NCBI GenBank assembly: GCA_000827265.1
Contig: KN834781.1
Span: 1-64,000 of the forward strand
Origin: Collybiopsis luxurians FD-317 M1
Taxonomy: Eukaryota; Basidiomycota; Agaricomycetes; Agaricales; Omphalotaceae
Direction: 5' to 3'
DNA: 64,000 nucleotides
The notes beneath the pieces are model-generated. The model did not search any database, had not been told where the DNA came from, and saw only the letters and a list, made by a program, of their open reading frames with translations. How positions within the stretch are numbered: position 1 is the first letter of the stretch; each line of letters starts with the position of its first letter. Below are positions 22,892-34,721 of the stretch, in pieces. A program made the translations under genes and the position numbers.

Positions 22892-23500
22892 ACGGTCTCA
22901 GGATCTCCTGAGTAGGCTGTTCCGGCCTTCATATAGAATACTGTTCTGTTAGCCAGCCGTCGGCTCCCTCTCCTGCAAGTAAGGCTGTAATAGGGTAATA
23001 CATAGCGGGATATCAGTTCGTAACGAATACTGTCAAACCCAATAAACTCCATGATCAAAGATTCTACATGTATCATATAGTGACTTACGCGTATTAGTAG
23101 TTGTAACTCGCCCGCGCTTGGACACGGAGATGTAAGGCCTTGTTATTCAATTGCTTATCTGTGAAGCTCGCAACTGCCGCAACGTCTCTATAACCCTTCA
23201 TAGCCAACGCACAGCACCTCCGGCTAAGCATCTTTGGTTTCTATACTTTGGTCTGACCAACAACGTGCTCTTTTTTTATATATCGAAAATCGTGAATTCT
23301 AATCGCCGATTCGACTTCAGTGAATGATTGAAAAACCTTCCGGGGGGAACACCTTTATCTATACAATCCATTGAAAGAAAAACATGCTGTGGAAGTATGA
23401 TACGAGTAGGACTGACGCGGTTCAGGTTGAGATTGAAGCGACGTTCTCCAGCATTAACAAAAAATACGTATGTGACAATGAGTATTATTCAATGTATCGT
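22892..23500. other. Intergenic stretch before tRNA-Gln
   Basis: No gene or repeat is recognised. It holds the 3' flank of member D and the 5' flank of the tRNA gene. Confidence 0.5.
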
Positions 23501-23579
23501 GGTCTAATAGTGTAGAGGTTAGCACATGGGATTTTGATATTACTTTCCCATAACCCAGGTTCGAGTCCTGGTTAGACCT
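23501..23579 (+). tRNA. tRNA-Gln (UUG) with a very short intron
   Basis: The acceptor arms GGTCTAA and TTAGACC pair, the D-arm contains GTGTAGAGGTTAGCAC, and the T-arm is CCAGGTTCGAGTCCTGG. The anticodon stem pairs TGGGA with TCCCA, leaving TTTTGATATTACTT. This reads as a 7-nt loop with anticodon TTG plus an intron of about 7 nt after position 37. The overall sequence resembles eukaryotic tRNA-Gln. A T-run at about 23602-23607 could terminate Pol III. The exact intron borders are inferred. Confidence 0.85.
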
Positions 23580-23889
23580 TTCGAAGGTTCAATCATCCTA
23601 AATTTTTTCGTCATTTTGCTTAAAGCAAAATCGTACAAGAAAACTTGATTTGAAAGGGCAATGTCGCGCTTATCAACTTCCACACCTGACGCGTATCGTA
23701 TCTCTATTTACCTGTACTTTCTTGGATCACGCCAACAGAGCCCCGACTCAATGTCATTGCTCGGACTACAACGGTCTACTGAATGTTTAACGTCTATTAG
23801 CAGGACTTTATATCGGACCTCTTCGCACATTCGGTATTGATAACGAACAAGTCCTTAGCATCTGGTATCTAAATAGTCTAAGCACAAGT
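23580..23889. other. tRNA to adenylate kinase intergenic
   Basis: A T-run for Pol III termination lies near 23604. Otherwise nothing is seen. Confidence 0.5.
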
Positions 23890-25324
<1,435 letters not shown>

Positions 25325-26930
25325 TTACTTGAACGTCATCATGATAGGCATACCCTTCTTCGTTAACTCCCCAGCCAGATAGATAGGATTTCCTCTAATC
25401 CCTTCCTCACTCAAATACATAGTATTCAAATCCCTCTTGTTAATCACCTTCTCAACCCCCTTCAACTTGTTCGCGTACAAAAGTACCTTTTCCACGTTCT
25501 GCAAAAACGAATACGAGTTGATCAGCTGGTATGCGGTATGCGTATAATGCTTAGTTCCCTCAAGGCCCTCGTCTTCCAATTCCTGCAGACGCCTAACGGC
25601 AGGCTGGACCCATGCGTCTTCAGGCTCTGCTGCGCTCATCGGAGTATCAAAAGGAGGAATGAGCGTGATAGGTTCGTGTTCGAATCGGGCACGACGTTCG
25701 TCAGAGATCTTCGATTTGGCCTCATCGCTGCAGGAAGGACTGCACTTGCAACGAGCAATCCCGTATGGAGAGAGATGCGCGGCTCGTTCAGCCGCAGGAG
25801 CCAGGTTGTCGCAGTACGAGATGGTCACCTCTTCGCCGACACCAATGTCTCGCGTAGCGTAGATACGGACGGAGAAGCTATCGGTATGCCACTCCCAAAT
25901 TGCGTTTGGGCCACAGCTGTACGTGAACAGAAATCAGAGGAGGATCTGGCTGCGAAGTGAAGTTCAACCTTACCAGTGGTTAATGCGCGATATGTCTTTG
26001 CAAACTGCAGTGTATCCGCCCAAAGGACCGATGGCATCTAATTGGAAAGCCAAGTCAGGATTAAAATTAAGAATTGAAGAAAAAGAACGCACCCTTATCC
26101 TCGAGATCACACCGTACTCCATTCGTTCTGATACGTCTGTCGCCACTAGTGAGCAAGCACGAACCAGGCTAATGATCAAAAGATATATACCCCACAATCT
26201 CATCGCTACCGTCATGTTCATGGCTGTTGAATAAGTCCATAAAAGCTTCTTGATTTTCTGGTGGCATACGATCAAACGCAATCTTGGCAAGTTTACCCCA
26301 TTCGTGCAACACGATCTGTTTCTGTTGCTCGTGCGAGAGCTTGACGACATCCGATGTATCCATCATCATCAAGGTCTTGGGGCTACTCGTAAAGACTAAC
26401 ATCGGTCTTTCGTCCAGGATGAGCTCTCCCGCACGTATGAGACGCGTCGCAAACATACCCAACCCCTTGTCACCAGCTTGACCAATGCGATAGGACTTTC
26501 CGTTCGGCGGGGAGAGAGGAAGTCGAGGAAATTCAGGCGTCTCGTAGATAACACGCTTGACATGGCCCGAGATATAGCACTCCGCCCAACCTCCAGGAAC
26601 ATCTGCGAGCTTGGCGTTCAGTGGCACTGGAGGAACAGCGGTGAAAATGTAAAAGTCGGGGGAATAATTTAGGGTTTTCGGATCGATTTCGACTAACTTT
26701 GCAATTGTAATTGGTGATTGGTATCCTTCGGGAAGAAAACCTTGCTACAACCTTTCAGTAATCATCGTCGAGAGAGAAGAAAAAGGTGTCCGCTTGCCTG
26801 CTTCTGGAACGACACCATGACTGAATGGTTCCGGCTCGCACATTCCCTTTTCGGTTTTGAGAGGCTGAGCGAGAGCAGTCTGGTCGAGCTGCTTCTTGGC
26901 TTTGGACGTGTTGAGGAAACCGCGCTTCAT
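25325..26930 (-). CDS. SET-domain protein, tandem copy 1
   Basis: A SET-domain protein, a putative protein-lysine methyltransferase with SAM as cofactor; the substrate is unknown. The N-terminus MKRGFLNTSKAKKQ is shared by all three tandem copies. It is followed by a conserved segment (VPGGWAECYISGHVKRVIYETP), the SET start (KGLGMFATRLIRAGELILDERP), RINHCCGPNAIWEWHTDSFS assembled across an intron near 25918-25978, GEEVTISYC, and a post-SET-like CKCSPSCSDEAKSK. The domain is split by an inserted helical segment (HEWGKLAKIAFDRMPPENQ), as in SMYD-like enzymes, but no MYND finger is seen. The first intron (26741-26797) has a GC donor. All exons seen stay in frame. The stop is at 25325-25327. Some exon borders in the middle are approximate. 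Confidence 0.75.
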
Positions 26931-27376
26931 GATGTTGGTTGAGGAAAGGATGGTTGTATGTATTTGGCAGTGGCACACAATGGGTCCCGATTATCAACTC
27001 ATCGTTCGTGGGGCTTTTACTATTAGAATTTCACAGGATTGGTTAAAAGCCACCAGAAACACCGCGCGCAGTGACAACAAGCTAGAAAGTCCGATACGGT
27101 CTAAGGTTCATAATAGGAAACATTTATTGATTAAGTGGCAAATCAAGACTGAAAATTTTGCCGAATTCTGCTGAATAATATTCTGGGGAGAACATAATAA
27201 TGACTAACACAGAACAATGAGGTAGCGTATACAGTTGGCGTTAAGTACGATGGTGGAAATGTCGAAGAAGGCAACGAGGGACCTGTTGTGATCTTTGCCA
27301 ACTCTTTATTGCAAACAAATCCCGCACCGAAAAAACCAGAACCAGGATTACGAGTCGACCACGCTCATAGGCAGCG
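26931..27376. other. Intergenic between SET copies 1 and 2
   Basis: No coding signal. The stretch carries the promoter of copy 1 and the 3' end of copy 2. Confidence 0.5.
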
Positions 27377-28940
27377 TTATATAAACGACACCTTCACGGG
27401 CATGCCCTTTTTCCTCGTCTCCCCGGCCGAATAGAAATAACTTCCTTTAATTCCTTCTTCACTCGAATACGCAGCATCCAGGTCCTTTCCTTCAAGCGCC
27501 TTCCAAACTCCCTTCAGCTTGTTCGCGTACCAGAGCGCCTTATTCACGTCGTGCAAGAAGGAGTAAACGTTGATCAACTGAAATGAGGTTTGTGTAAAGT
27601 AAAATGTTCCCTCGAGCCCCTCCTCTTCCAATTCCTGTAGACGCTGGACGGCGGGCTGGACCCATGCGTCTTCCGGTTCCCCTGATTTTGGAGGATCGGC
27701 GGGAGGGATGAGCAAGATGGGAAATCGCGCACGACGCTCGTCGGCAATTTTGGATCTGGCTTCGTCACTGCAGGAAGGACTGCATTTACAATGGAGAATT
27801 CCATAGGGCGCTAGACACATAGCACGCTCCGCGGCGGAAAGCAAAGGTCCACAATATGCGATTGTGATTTCTTCGCCGATGCCAATGTCACGCGTGGCAG
27901 TGATACGCACAGTGAATGTATCGGTATGCCACTTCCAGGTTGCGTTCGGGCCACAGCTGTGTACAGATAGAGATCAGAGGGTGATAACTACAGGGTGGAT
28001 TTTCGCACCAGTGGTTGATACGGGATATATCCTTGCAAATTGCAGTATACCTGCCCTTAAATCCAGTCGCGCCTGATTGGAAAACTCGATTCAGAAACAG
28101 ATGATTTTAAGAGAGCTAAAATATACCTTTATCCTGTAAATCGCACATCAAGCCATTAGTCCCAACACGTCTGGTGATATCGATGAGCGAATACAAATAA
28201 TGCTGATGTACGAAAAGAATATACCCAGCAATTTCATCACTACCGTCGTGCTCATGACTATTGAACTGTTCCATGAAAGCTTTTTGATTCTCCGATGGCA
28301 TACGATCAAATGCAAGCTTGATGTGCTTGCCCCATTCATGCAAAACAATCTGTCTGCGTTGTTCATCCGAAAGCTTGGCCACTTCAAGTGTGACTCTAAA
28401 GGTTTTCGAGGAGCTGACTGTGCAAACCATCATTGGTCTCTCGTCCAAAATGAGGTCTCCTGCGCGTATAACACGCGTCGCAAACATGCCCAAACCCTTG
28501 CTACAAGCACTACCGATGCGATAAGATCTTCCGTTAGGTGGAGAGAGAGGAGGACGAGCAAATCCGGGGGTGTCATAGATGAGACGCTTTACGTGTCCAG
28601 TAATGAAACATTCCGTCCAACCTCCAGGAATGTCTACGAGTTTGGCATCCACGCTACCGGGGGAATAGTGGTACAGACGAACGCATCGGGGGGATAATCC
28701 ATAGTTTTTGAACTGAGTTCATAGACCTTTTTCCGGGAGGGTTGATATCCTTCAGGCAGAAATCCTAGGCGTGAATGCTCTTAATTTCCGTTGAGCGAGA
28801 AAACAGGTAGCCACCTGCCTGCTTCTCGAACGACACTATAACTTCGTTTCGAGACCTCCCTCAGTCTTGAAAGACCGAGCAGAAACCGTCTGGTCAGCTT
28901 GCTTCTTGGCCTTAGAAGTGTTGAGGAAGCCACGCTTCAT
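27377..28940 (-). pseudogene. SET-domain protein, tandem copy 2, broken
   Basis: Same plan as copies 1 and 3: MKRGFLNTSKAKKQ start, KGLGMFATRVIRAGDLILDE, NHCCGPNATWKWHTDTF, GEEITIAYC, CKCSPSCSDEARSK. Two lesions are seen. In exon 1 the sequence matching SHGVVPEAG of the other copies has lost 5 nt and has an in-frame TAG (28836-28838). At about 28650-28656, aligning PPVA.DAKLVDIPGGW with the other copies shows one missing base, so the two halves are in different frames. The first intron would also use a GC donor. A shorter protein starting inside exon 2 cannot be excluded, but it would lack the conserved N-terminus. The SET catalytic region itself remains open. Confidence 0.68.
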
Positions 28941-29328
28941 AATGATAGTTGAGATCAGGATGCCGGTTCTTGTATGGAAGGAAGGAAGTTCACCACGCCA
29001 TCTGGGGCGGTATCGTCGGACAAAAGAAGCGCATATATGCGCCAAACTTTCAGAATCTCGAAGCGCATCCTCAATCTCCTTCTAGTATCGTAACCTTGAG
29101 AGAAGATGTTAGAAAATTCTGGCTGCTCAATGCACCACGTCAGATCCTGCGTCGAAAACAGGTCAAAATCAGGGAATTTTCATACCCTTTCTTAGGAACT
29201 GGATAGCCCAATGACACATCTATACTTCAAGTACTTTGGCTACGGAGGAAACACGATGATTTACTCTACATTTACATCAATAGACAGGCTATTATAATCA
29301 AGAAATTCAGCAACAAATCAACGACCCA
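28941..29328. other. Intergenic between SET copies 2 and 3
   Basis: No supported gene; the stretch holds the former promoter of copy 2 and the 3' flank of copy 3. Confidence 0.5.
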
Positions 29329-30902
29329 CTAAGTAAAAGACACGTTCACACGCAAACCCGTTTGCCACCTACCCCCAGATTTATAGTGATTATTTGCCTT
29401 GACCACTTCCGCAGTTGGCATCTCGCCATTCTCTATCTTGACCATATTCTCCATCTTATATCCATAGAAAAGCGCCTTTTCTATGTCCTGCAAAAAGGAG
29501 TATACTTGAAACAGCTGCAATGCAGTTTGTGCGTATGGCACTGTTCCCTCGAGCCCTTCTTCTTCCATTTCCTGCAAAAGCTTGATAGCAGGCTGTGCCC
29601 ACCCGTCTTTGGCCTTACCAGCTTTGGGAGGAGCGACAGGAGGCTTGAGCACGATCGGGGTGCTTCGGAACCGGGCACGACGCTCGTCGGCAATTTTGGA
29701 TTTAGCCTCATCGCTGCAGGAAGGACTGCATTTGCAAGGAATAATCCCGTAAGGAGCGAGAGACGCAGCGCGCTCAGCAGCAGCAGCCATAGTGTCACAG
29801 TATGCACAGGTTACTTCCTCGCCGACGCCAACATCACGCGTGGCGTAGATGCGTAGGGAGAAACTATTGATATGCCACTTCCACATCGCGTTTGGGCCAC
29901 AACTTTATGTTAACAAAAATCAGAAGAAAATCAGGCTGCAAAGTTTTCGATTTTACCAGTGATTGATGCGCGATATATCCTTGTAGATTGCAGCGTAGGC
30001 CAGTGGCGCCTACATAATAAAAAAAATTCACGTCAAACTGAACGTCCAAATTTAAGGAATGAGTAAGTACCCCGGGTCTTTCTTTGAGATTACACTGAAT
30101 GCCGTTGGTTCTGATACGTCTGTAGCCGCAGGTAAGCCAACACGGACAACACTGATGAACAAAAAGGAATATACCCTATAATCTCACCAGTACCGTCGTG
30201 CTCGTGACTATTGAACAGTTCCATGAAAGCCTTTCGATTTCCCGGTAGCATACGGTCGCACGCAATCTTGATGTGTTTGCCCCACTCATGCAAGATAATC
30301 TGTCTCTGCTGCTCATCCGAGAGCGCAGTCGTATCAAGAATATCCAGCGACAACAGTGATCCTATCGTGAGGCCATTTGGGCAGACTAATAGAGGTCTCT
30401 CATCCAGGATGAGGTCTCCCGCACGTATAGGACGCGTGGCAAACATACCCAAGCCTTTGCCATCAGCTTTACCGATGCGATAAGACTTCCCATTCGGTGG
30501 AGAGAGAGGGACCCGAGGAAATCCAGGCGTCTCGTAAATAACACGCTTGACATGTCCCGAGATGCAGCACTCCGTCCAACCTCCAGGTGCATCTACGAGG
30601 TTGACGCCCGTTGCCATTGGAGGAACGGTAGTGAAAATATAAGAGTCGGGGGAATGATCCAAGTTTTTTGGATTCGTTTCAACGATCATGATTTTCGGTG
30701 ACTGGTATCCTTTGGGAAGAAAACCTGCGCACAGTTTTGAGATTATTGAGAAAAAGACTTGAGAGTGTGGCGGCTCACCTGCTTCTGGAACAACACCATG
30801 ACTCAATTTCGTCAGCTCTGTTTTATTCTTGTCAGGCTGAGCGAGAACAGGCTGGTCCACCTGCTTCTTGGCCTTGGAGGTGTTGAGAAATCCGCGCTTC
30901 AT
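29329..30902 (-). CDS. SET-domain protein, tandem copy 3
   Basis: Putative lysine methyltransferase paralogous to copies 1 and 2. The N-terminus MKRGFLNTSKAKKQ extends to GVVPEA. A first intron with an ordinary GT donor follows, then GFLPKGYQSP. Further motifs are VDAPGGWTECCISGHVKRVI, KGLGMFATRPIRAGDLILDE, the inserted helical segment HEWGKHIKIACDRMLPGN, INHCCGPNAMWKWHINSFS across an intron near 29903-29956, GEEVTCAYC and CKCSPSCSDEAKSK. The stop is at 29329-29331. I see no frame break. A 35-nt palindrome with two ACGCGT words lies about 120 nt upstream of the start codon. The order and orientation suggest a unit of about 2 kb duplicated head to tail. Confidence 0.75.
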
Positions 30903-31022
30903 GATGCTGGTTGGAAAAAAGAGAATGGGGTTTTGACTTGGTTTTTGTAAGTGCCAGGGCCTCGTCTTTCGTGGGATAAAGAAGCACGCAGCAAGAACAA
31001 GTCAGAATTATAAACACAACTC

Positions 31023-31057
31023 ATACGCGTAAGATAGTTGAACTATTCTACGCGTAT
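31023..31057. promoter_or_regulatory. 35-nt near-perfect palindrome with two ACGCGT (MCB-like) words
   Basis: ATACGCGTAAGATAGTT is followed by its near-exact reverse complement ending ACGCGTAT; the arms differ at two positions. ACGCGT is the core of the MluI cell-cycle box bound by Swi6/Mbp1-type factors in fungi. The palindrome lies upstream of SET copy 3 and just past the end of F-box copy A, both on the minus strand, so it fits best as a copy 3 promoter element. Function is inferred. Confidence 0.45.
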
Positions 31058-31226
31058 AATGGAGCTCTTAGAAGTTGTATTGTGACGCTGAAGTCTTGAC
31101 GGAAATTCGTGATTTTCGATTTGTGTATACTAACTTAAGATACAGGACAAAAAGGTAGACAAGATACAGATCGAGTCGTGTAACGATACAAGTACACTAC
31201 AACAAAAATAACAAGATAACGCAGTT

Positions 31227-33845
31227 CTACGTAGCAGAAGTACCTTTAGAATCTTCAATCTTGTGTCTGAACCCCTCATTCAGTACGCTCAGCGTATAGC
31301 GAGGATTCCAGTACCAATGCGTTTGGGCGCCTCGAAGTTTGGAAGCTTCCAGCTCGTCGGCGTCGACAGTATCTCCGTGACTTTGGAGAGCAGGTCAATT
31401 TTCTGGCCATAACAATGAGATAACAGAGATGCTCACCAATCTTTTAAATGGTCAGCCAAAGTCCAGAAATTGCGAGGCTTGTGGCAGTATGCACAACAAG
31501 CAATTTCTGAGGAGGAGGAGGCATGCGTAGGTTCAGCGGCAACGATTTTGTTCGTATCTTCACCAAAAGAGTTAACTAAAAGATGCTCCATGTGCTCAGG
31601 GTAATGATGAGACAGCTATATCATTAGTGTGTTACATATGTAATCGCAATCGAGGGACCTGAATACCTACCACTTGAGGCCACCTCATGAAAAGTCGCAT
31701 ATGGTTCCAGTCGAATTCGCATCTTGGGCACTCAATCAGAGGATTCTGCGAATGAACGTCTTTCGGCGTAGCGGTGGTGGGATCAAGGGAACAAGCTTCC
31801 ACAATCATCTTTGCGGCCTGTGACTGGCCTTTGCTGAAACGTACATAGGTAGAAGACCACGGGCCGCAAGTACCTGTGGTATACCAATGCCTATATTCGA
31901 AGACGTCCATGCGTTCCTTGCTAAAGTTGGGTGTGTGGGGTGTGAAGAAGCAATGATGATAAAACATCTGTGGGTAGTGCATTTTTTGGCAACAGCGCAC
32001 GCATTCAAAGACACTCGTCGCCAGGAGTAGATCCGAAGCGGTAGCAGTTGGAACGCTGACTCGCATCACGTCCAAAACCTGCTGTATTTTCGCGGGTCTC
32101 CATCCGTCGATGATACCAGGTAGATGTTCGGAGAGCTTCAGCCGAATAAATTCGTCCGTCAAAGTTTCTTCAAGGGGTGTGTCCCAAATTAAGTCTTGAA
32201 ACGTTTGATAAGTGACGATATCGTGGGCAGTAGGAAAAGGGTCTCGAAGGTCGGATTCGTCTTGAATCTTGACATATTCTTGTTCGATGAGATCGTAACG
32301 AGAAGACATGATGCGACGTCGTTCCTTCTCCAAACGTTGGGCCTTGTGATTAGAGAGTATTTTCACTAGTTCATCTTTGATGCAGTTCCACCCTACGAAA
32401 AACTTTGGTCAAAAGAGGAAACGATTGCACGAGGATCATCATACCATAATCCGTCAGCTTTTTTGTCTGCTTAACGAGTTTATGATCACTGAATTCATTC
32501 CGCGACCAAGGGTTCCCCTTGTCCATTATTATTTCTGCTTCCTCCCGTAATCCAAGTTCCCCCAGTCGGTCGAGGATTCTGTTCATAAGGATAAGGGGGT
32601 TACGTCGAGCGAACGAGAAACTCGATCCACTCACGCATCCCTCCTTTGATTGCGTATATCTTTTAATTCATTACTTCGATCGTCCAGCCTAGACTCGTGC
32701 CACTTCTCGCAAAGACGAGCATGCTCCAAAGGACTTTAATCACCCCGGAAAAAAATCTAAACATCTTTGTTCTCTTACCTCATCCAAGTCGCGGCGTTCT
32801 TGTCTTTTGCATGCGATCCATTGCTGACGAGCGGCTTCAGTCTGGAGTGCTCCGAACTCTGATTTCATTTTTTCCGTAATTGTAGGGTTGCCAACCATAG
32901 TGCGTTGCCTGCGCGCTGGGAGGAAGGTGCCCGGGGTTAACACACATCTAGAAAGATAGAATTAAAATATGAAGTTGACTTACAGTTACCCTTGATCTTC
33001 TCGAAAGGTATTACGTCGAAAGGCATATTTGGTGGCAATTGCAAGTCATAGAGCCTAGAAAAGCTTAAAGATACGAGTCAGCCACCAGCTATGAACAAAT
33101 ATGCAAGAGACATACGCCAATCGGGCGCAATTCTTGCAGCATCTCATCCTAAAAGACCAGAGAATGCTCTCGCAACGCCCTTTGTGTTGGCAAACCTGTT
33201 TTAGTCAATTAATGATAGGATTCTGAAGGATAAGCTCAATCGCTTACGTGACAATAAGATTCGAAGAGAAGATGAGCGTATTGAGGCTCGTTAAGATCAT
33301 GCGGGCGCGGAGGCAATCCTTCAACATTTTCACGAGCCGTGCGCCAAATGCTCTCAGAAGTCTTGCTCATCAGAATACCGCGAAGATCCTTTGAGGTACG
33401 CGCAAGGCGAAAAAGATCTCCAGGATCGAGGTAACAAAAAATCTGATAACAGAAATTAATTAGCAGAGAGCGAATTTTTTCATTGGAAAGAACATACCTC
33501 AAAAATAACATCAAGAGGAACATCTTTAGCGAGTCTTTCCAGAAGACCATGTCTCCCTCGGACTTTTCTAAACTGTTCTGGCATCCGTGGCCTCTTGTTG
33601 CCCCGTTTTACAACGGTCTGATCATCCGGTGCAGCCTCAGAAGTGGAAGTCTTGGATTTCTTCGGCCTTCGTTCACGGCCGTCGTCGTCTTCAAATTCAT
33701 CTTCCTCATATTCATCTTCTTCCCTGGATCGCTTGAGACCCCCTGAGCTAGATTCCGCTGCGTCGCTGACAGAGTTGTCGACTTGCATCTGAAAGTCAGT
33801 TGCGATAGGCACTTTTTCTTGAATACGAAGAGAGCGTCGGGTCAT
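31227..33845 (-). CDS. F-box protein, tandem copy A
   Basis: Probable substrate-recognition subunit of an SCF ubiquitin ligase. The basic start MTRRSLRIQEK is followed by an acidic region and an NLS-like KRGNKRPRMPEQFRKVRG. The F-box spans an intron: PLDVIFE joined to IFCYLDPGDLFRLARTSKDL. A conserved Cys/His motif follows (VCQHKGRC, then RMRCCKNCA), then a charged, probably coiled middle (KMKSEFGALQTEAARQQW, LEKERRRIMSSRYDLI). The C-terminal half has paired cysteines (FECVRCCQKMHYPQMFYHH) and a C2H2-like finger (CAYCHKPRNFWTLADHLKDW followed by H). It ends SKGTSAT at the stop 31227-31229. At least eight introns of about 50-60 nt are present. The substrate is unknown; the fingers could bind nucleic acid or protein. 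Copy B lies directly upstream. Confidence 0.75.
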
Positions 33846-34721
33846 CTGAGTTGAGTGGTTAAGAGGTCGTTGATAAGGAGGTCGTTGATGGTTTTTAAAG
33901 ACAAAGTGGCCCAACGCCACATGTACAATTTCGAAATCCAAACATCCGCGCCCCATGACTCATACACATCACGTGCGTAAGATCAGGGAAATGACTCATG
34001 CTTGATGCCGCTGGGGGCGCTAGGCGGTGAGCAAACCTCTGGCTAGGATCTCGCACGATTTCCAATCGGTGCTGGGATGGTGTGCTGGCGCATTAGGCCT
34101 CAGGCCTCAGGTGCTGCATGTCTGTAATGCCATGCACCCCCCTTACTCAGTCATTCCTTGCAGAGATCAGAGTCACACTGTTACGGCAGGTCAAAGCTGA
34201 AAATATCAGAAATTTTCTAAAAGTGGACTTAACCCACTATCGAACGCTGCGTACTCCTCTGCCGTTTTCAATCGTTGTAATTACGGATCTACATATATCC
34301 CGCCGAGCTAAATCATGATTTAGCCATCCGTAAATCGCACACCGAGAAATTGTAATTCCGAATGCCCGAGAACCTGGCTTTTGGAAATTTAAACTGACTC
34401 ATTGATGCCACAACCTGGAACGGGAACGGATCGAATTATGACTCGGTTCCAAAACTTTCAATCTCGAAAGCCTGAGTCTGAAATAAAAAGCATGGCTCTG
34501 ACTCGGAACTCAATATCAATATTTGAGAAGGATATCGATGCGTCGTTTGTGGGATAAAGCAGCGGGCTGTCGAAACCTAGCTTCTGTAACTTCAAGTTAA
34601 AGCCACAAGCAACACGACAAAAATGTGAAGGAGACCGGGCGAAGAAATTTTGCTTCAAGTTTAATACGGTACAAATTACGAAGACAAGAAAGCGCAATGC
34701 TAAAGTCTATGGAGCGCGTAC
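33846..34721. other. Intergenic between the F-box copies
   Basis: Holds the copy A promoter with TGACTCA and CACGTG words (listed separately) and about 700 nt with no gene that I can support. Confidence 0.5.
33956..33998. promoter_or_regulatory. Promoter words of F-box copy A: TGACTCA, CACGTG, TGACTCA
   Basis: TGACTCA at 33956-33962 and 33992-33998 (Gcn4/bZIP-type site) flank CACGTG at 33970-33975 (bHLH E-box), about 110-150 nt upstream of the copy A start codon. Copy B has the same words in its promoter. Binding is inferred from the words alone. Confidence 0.4.

Noticed and set aside
25369..25380. Short GATAGATAG-like word within SET copy 1
   Set aside because: It is inside coding sequence and lacks the hairpins of the microsatellite modules.
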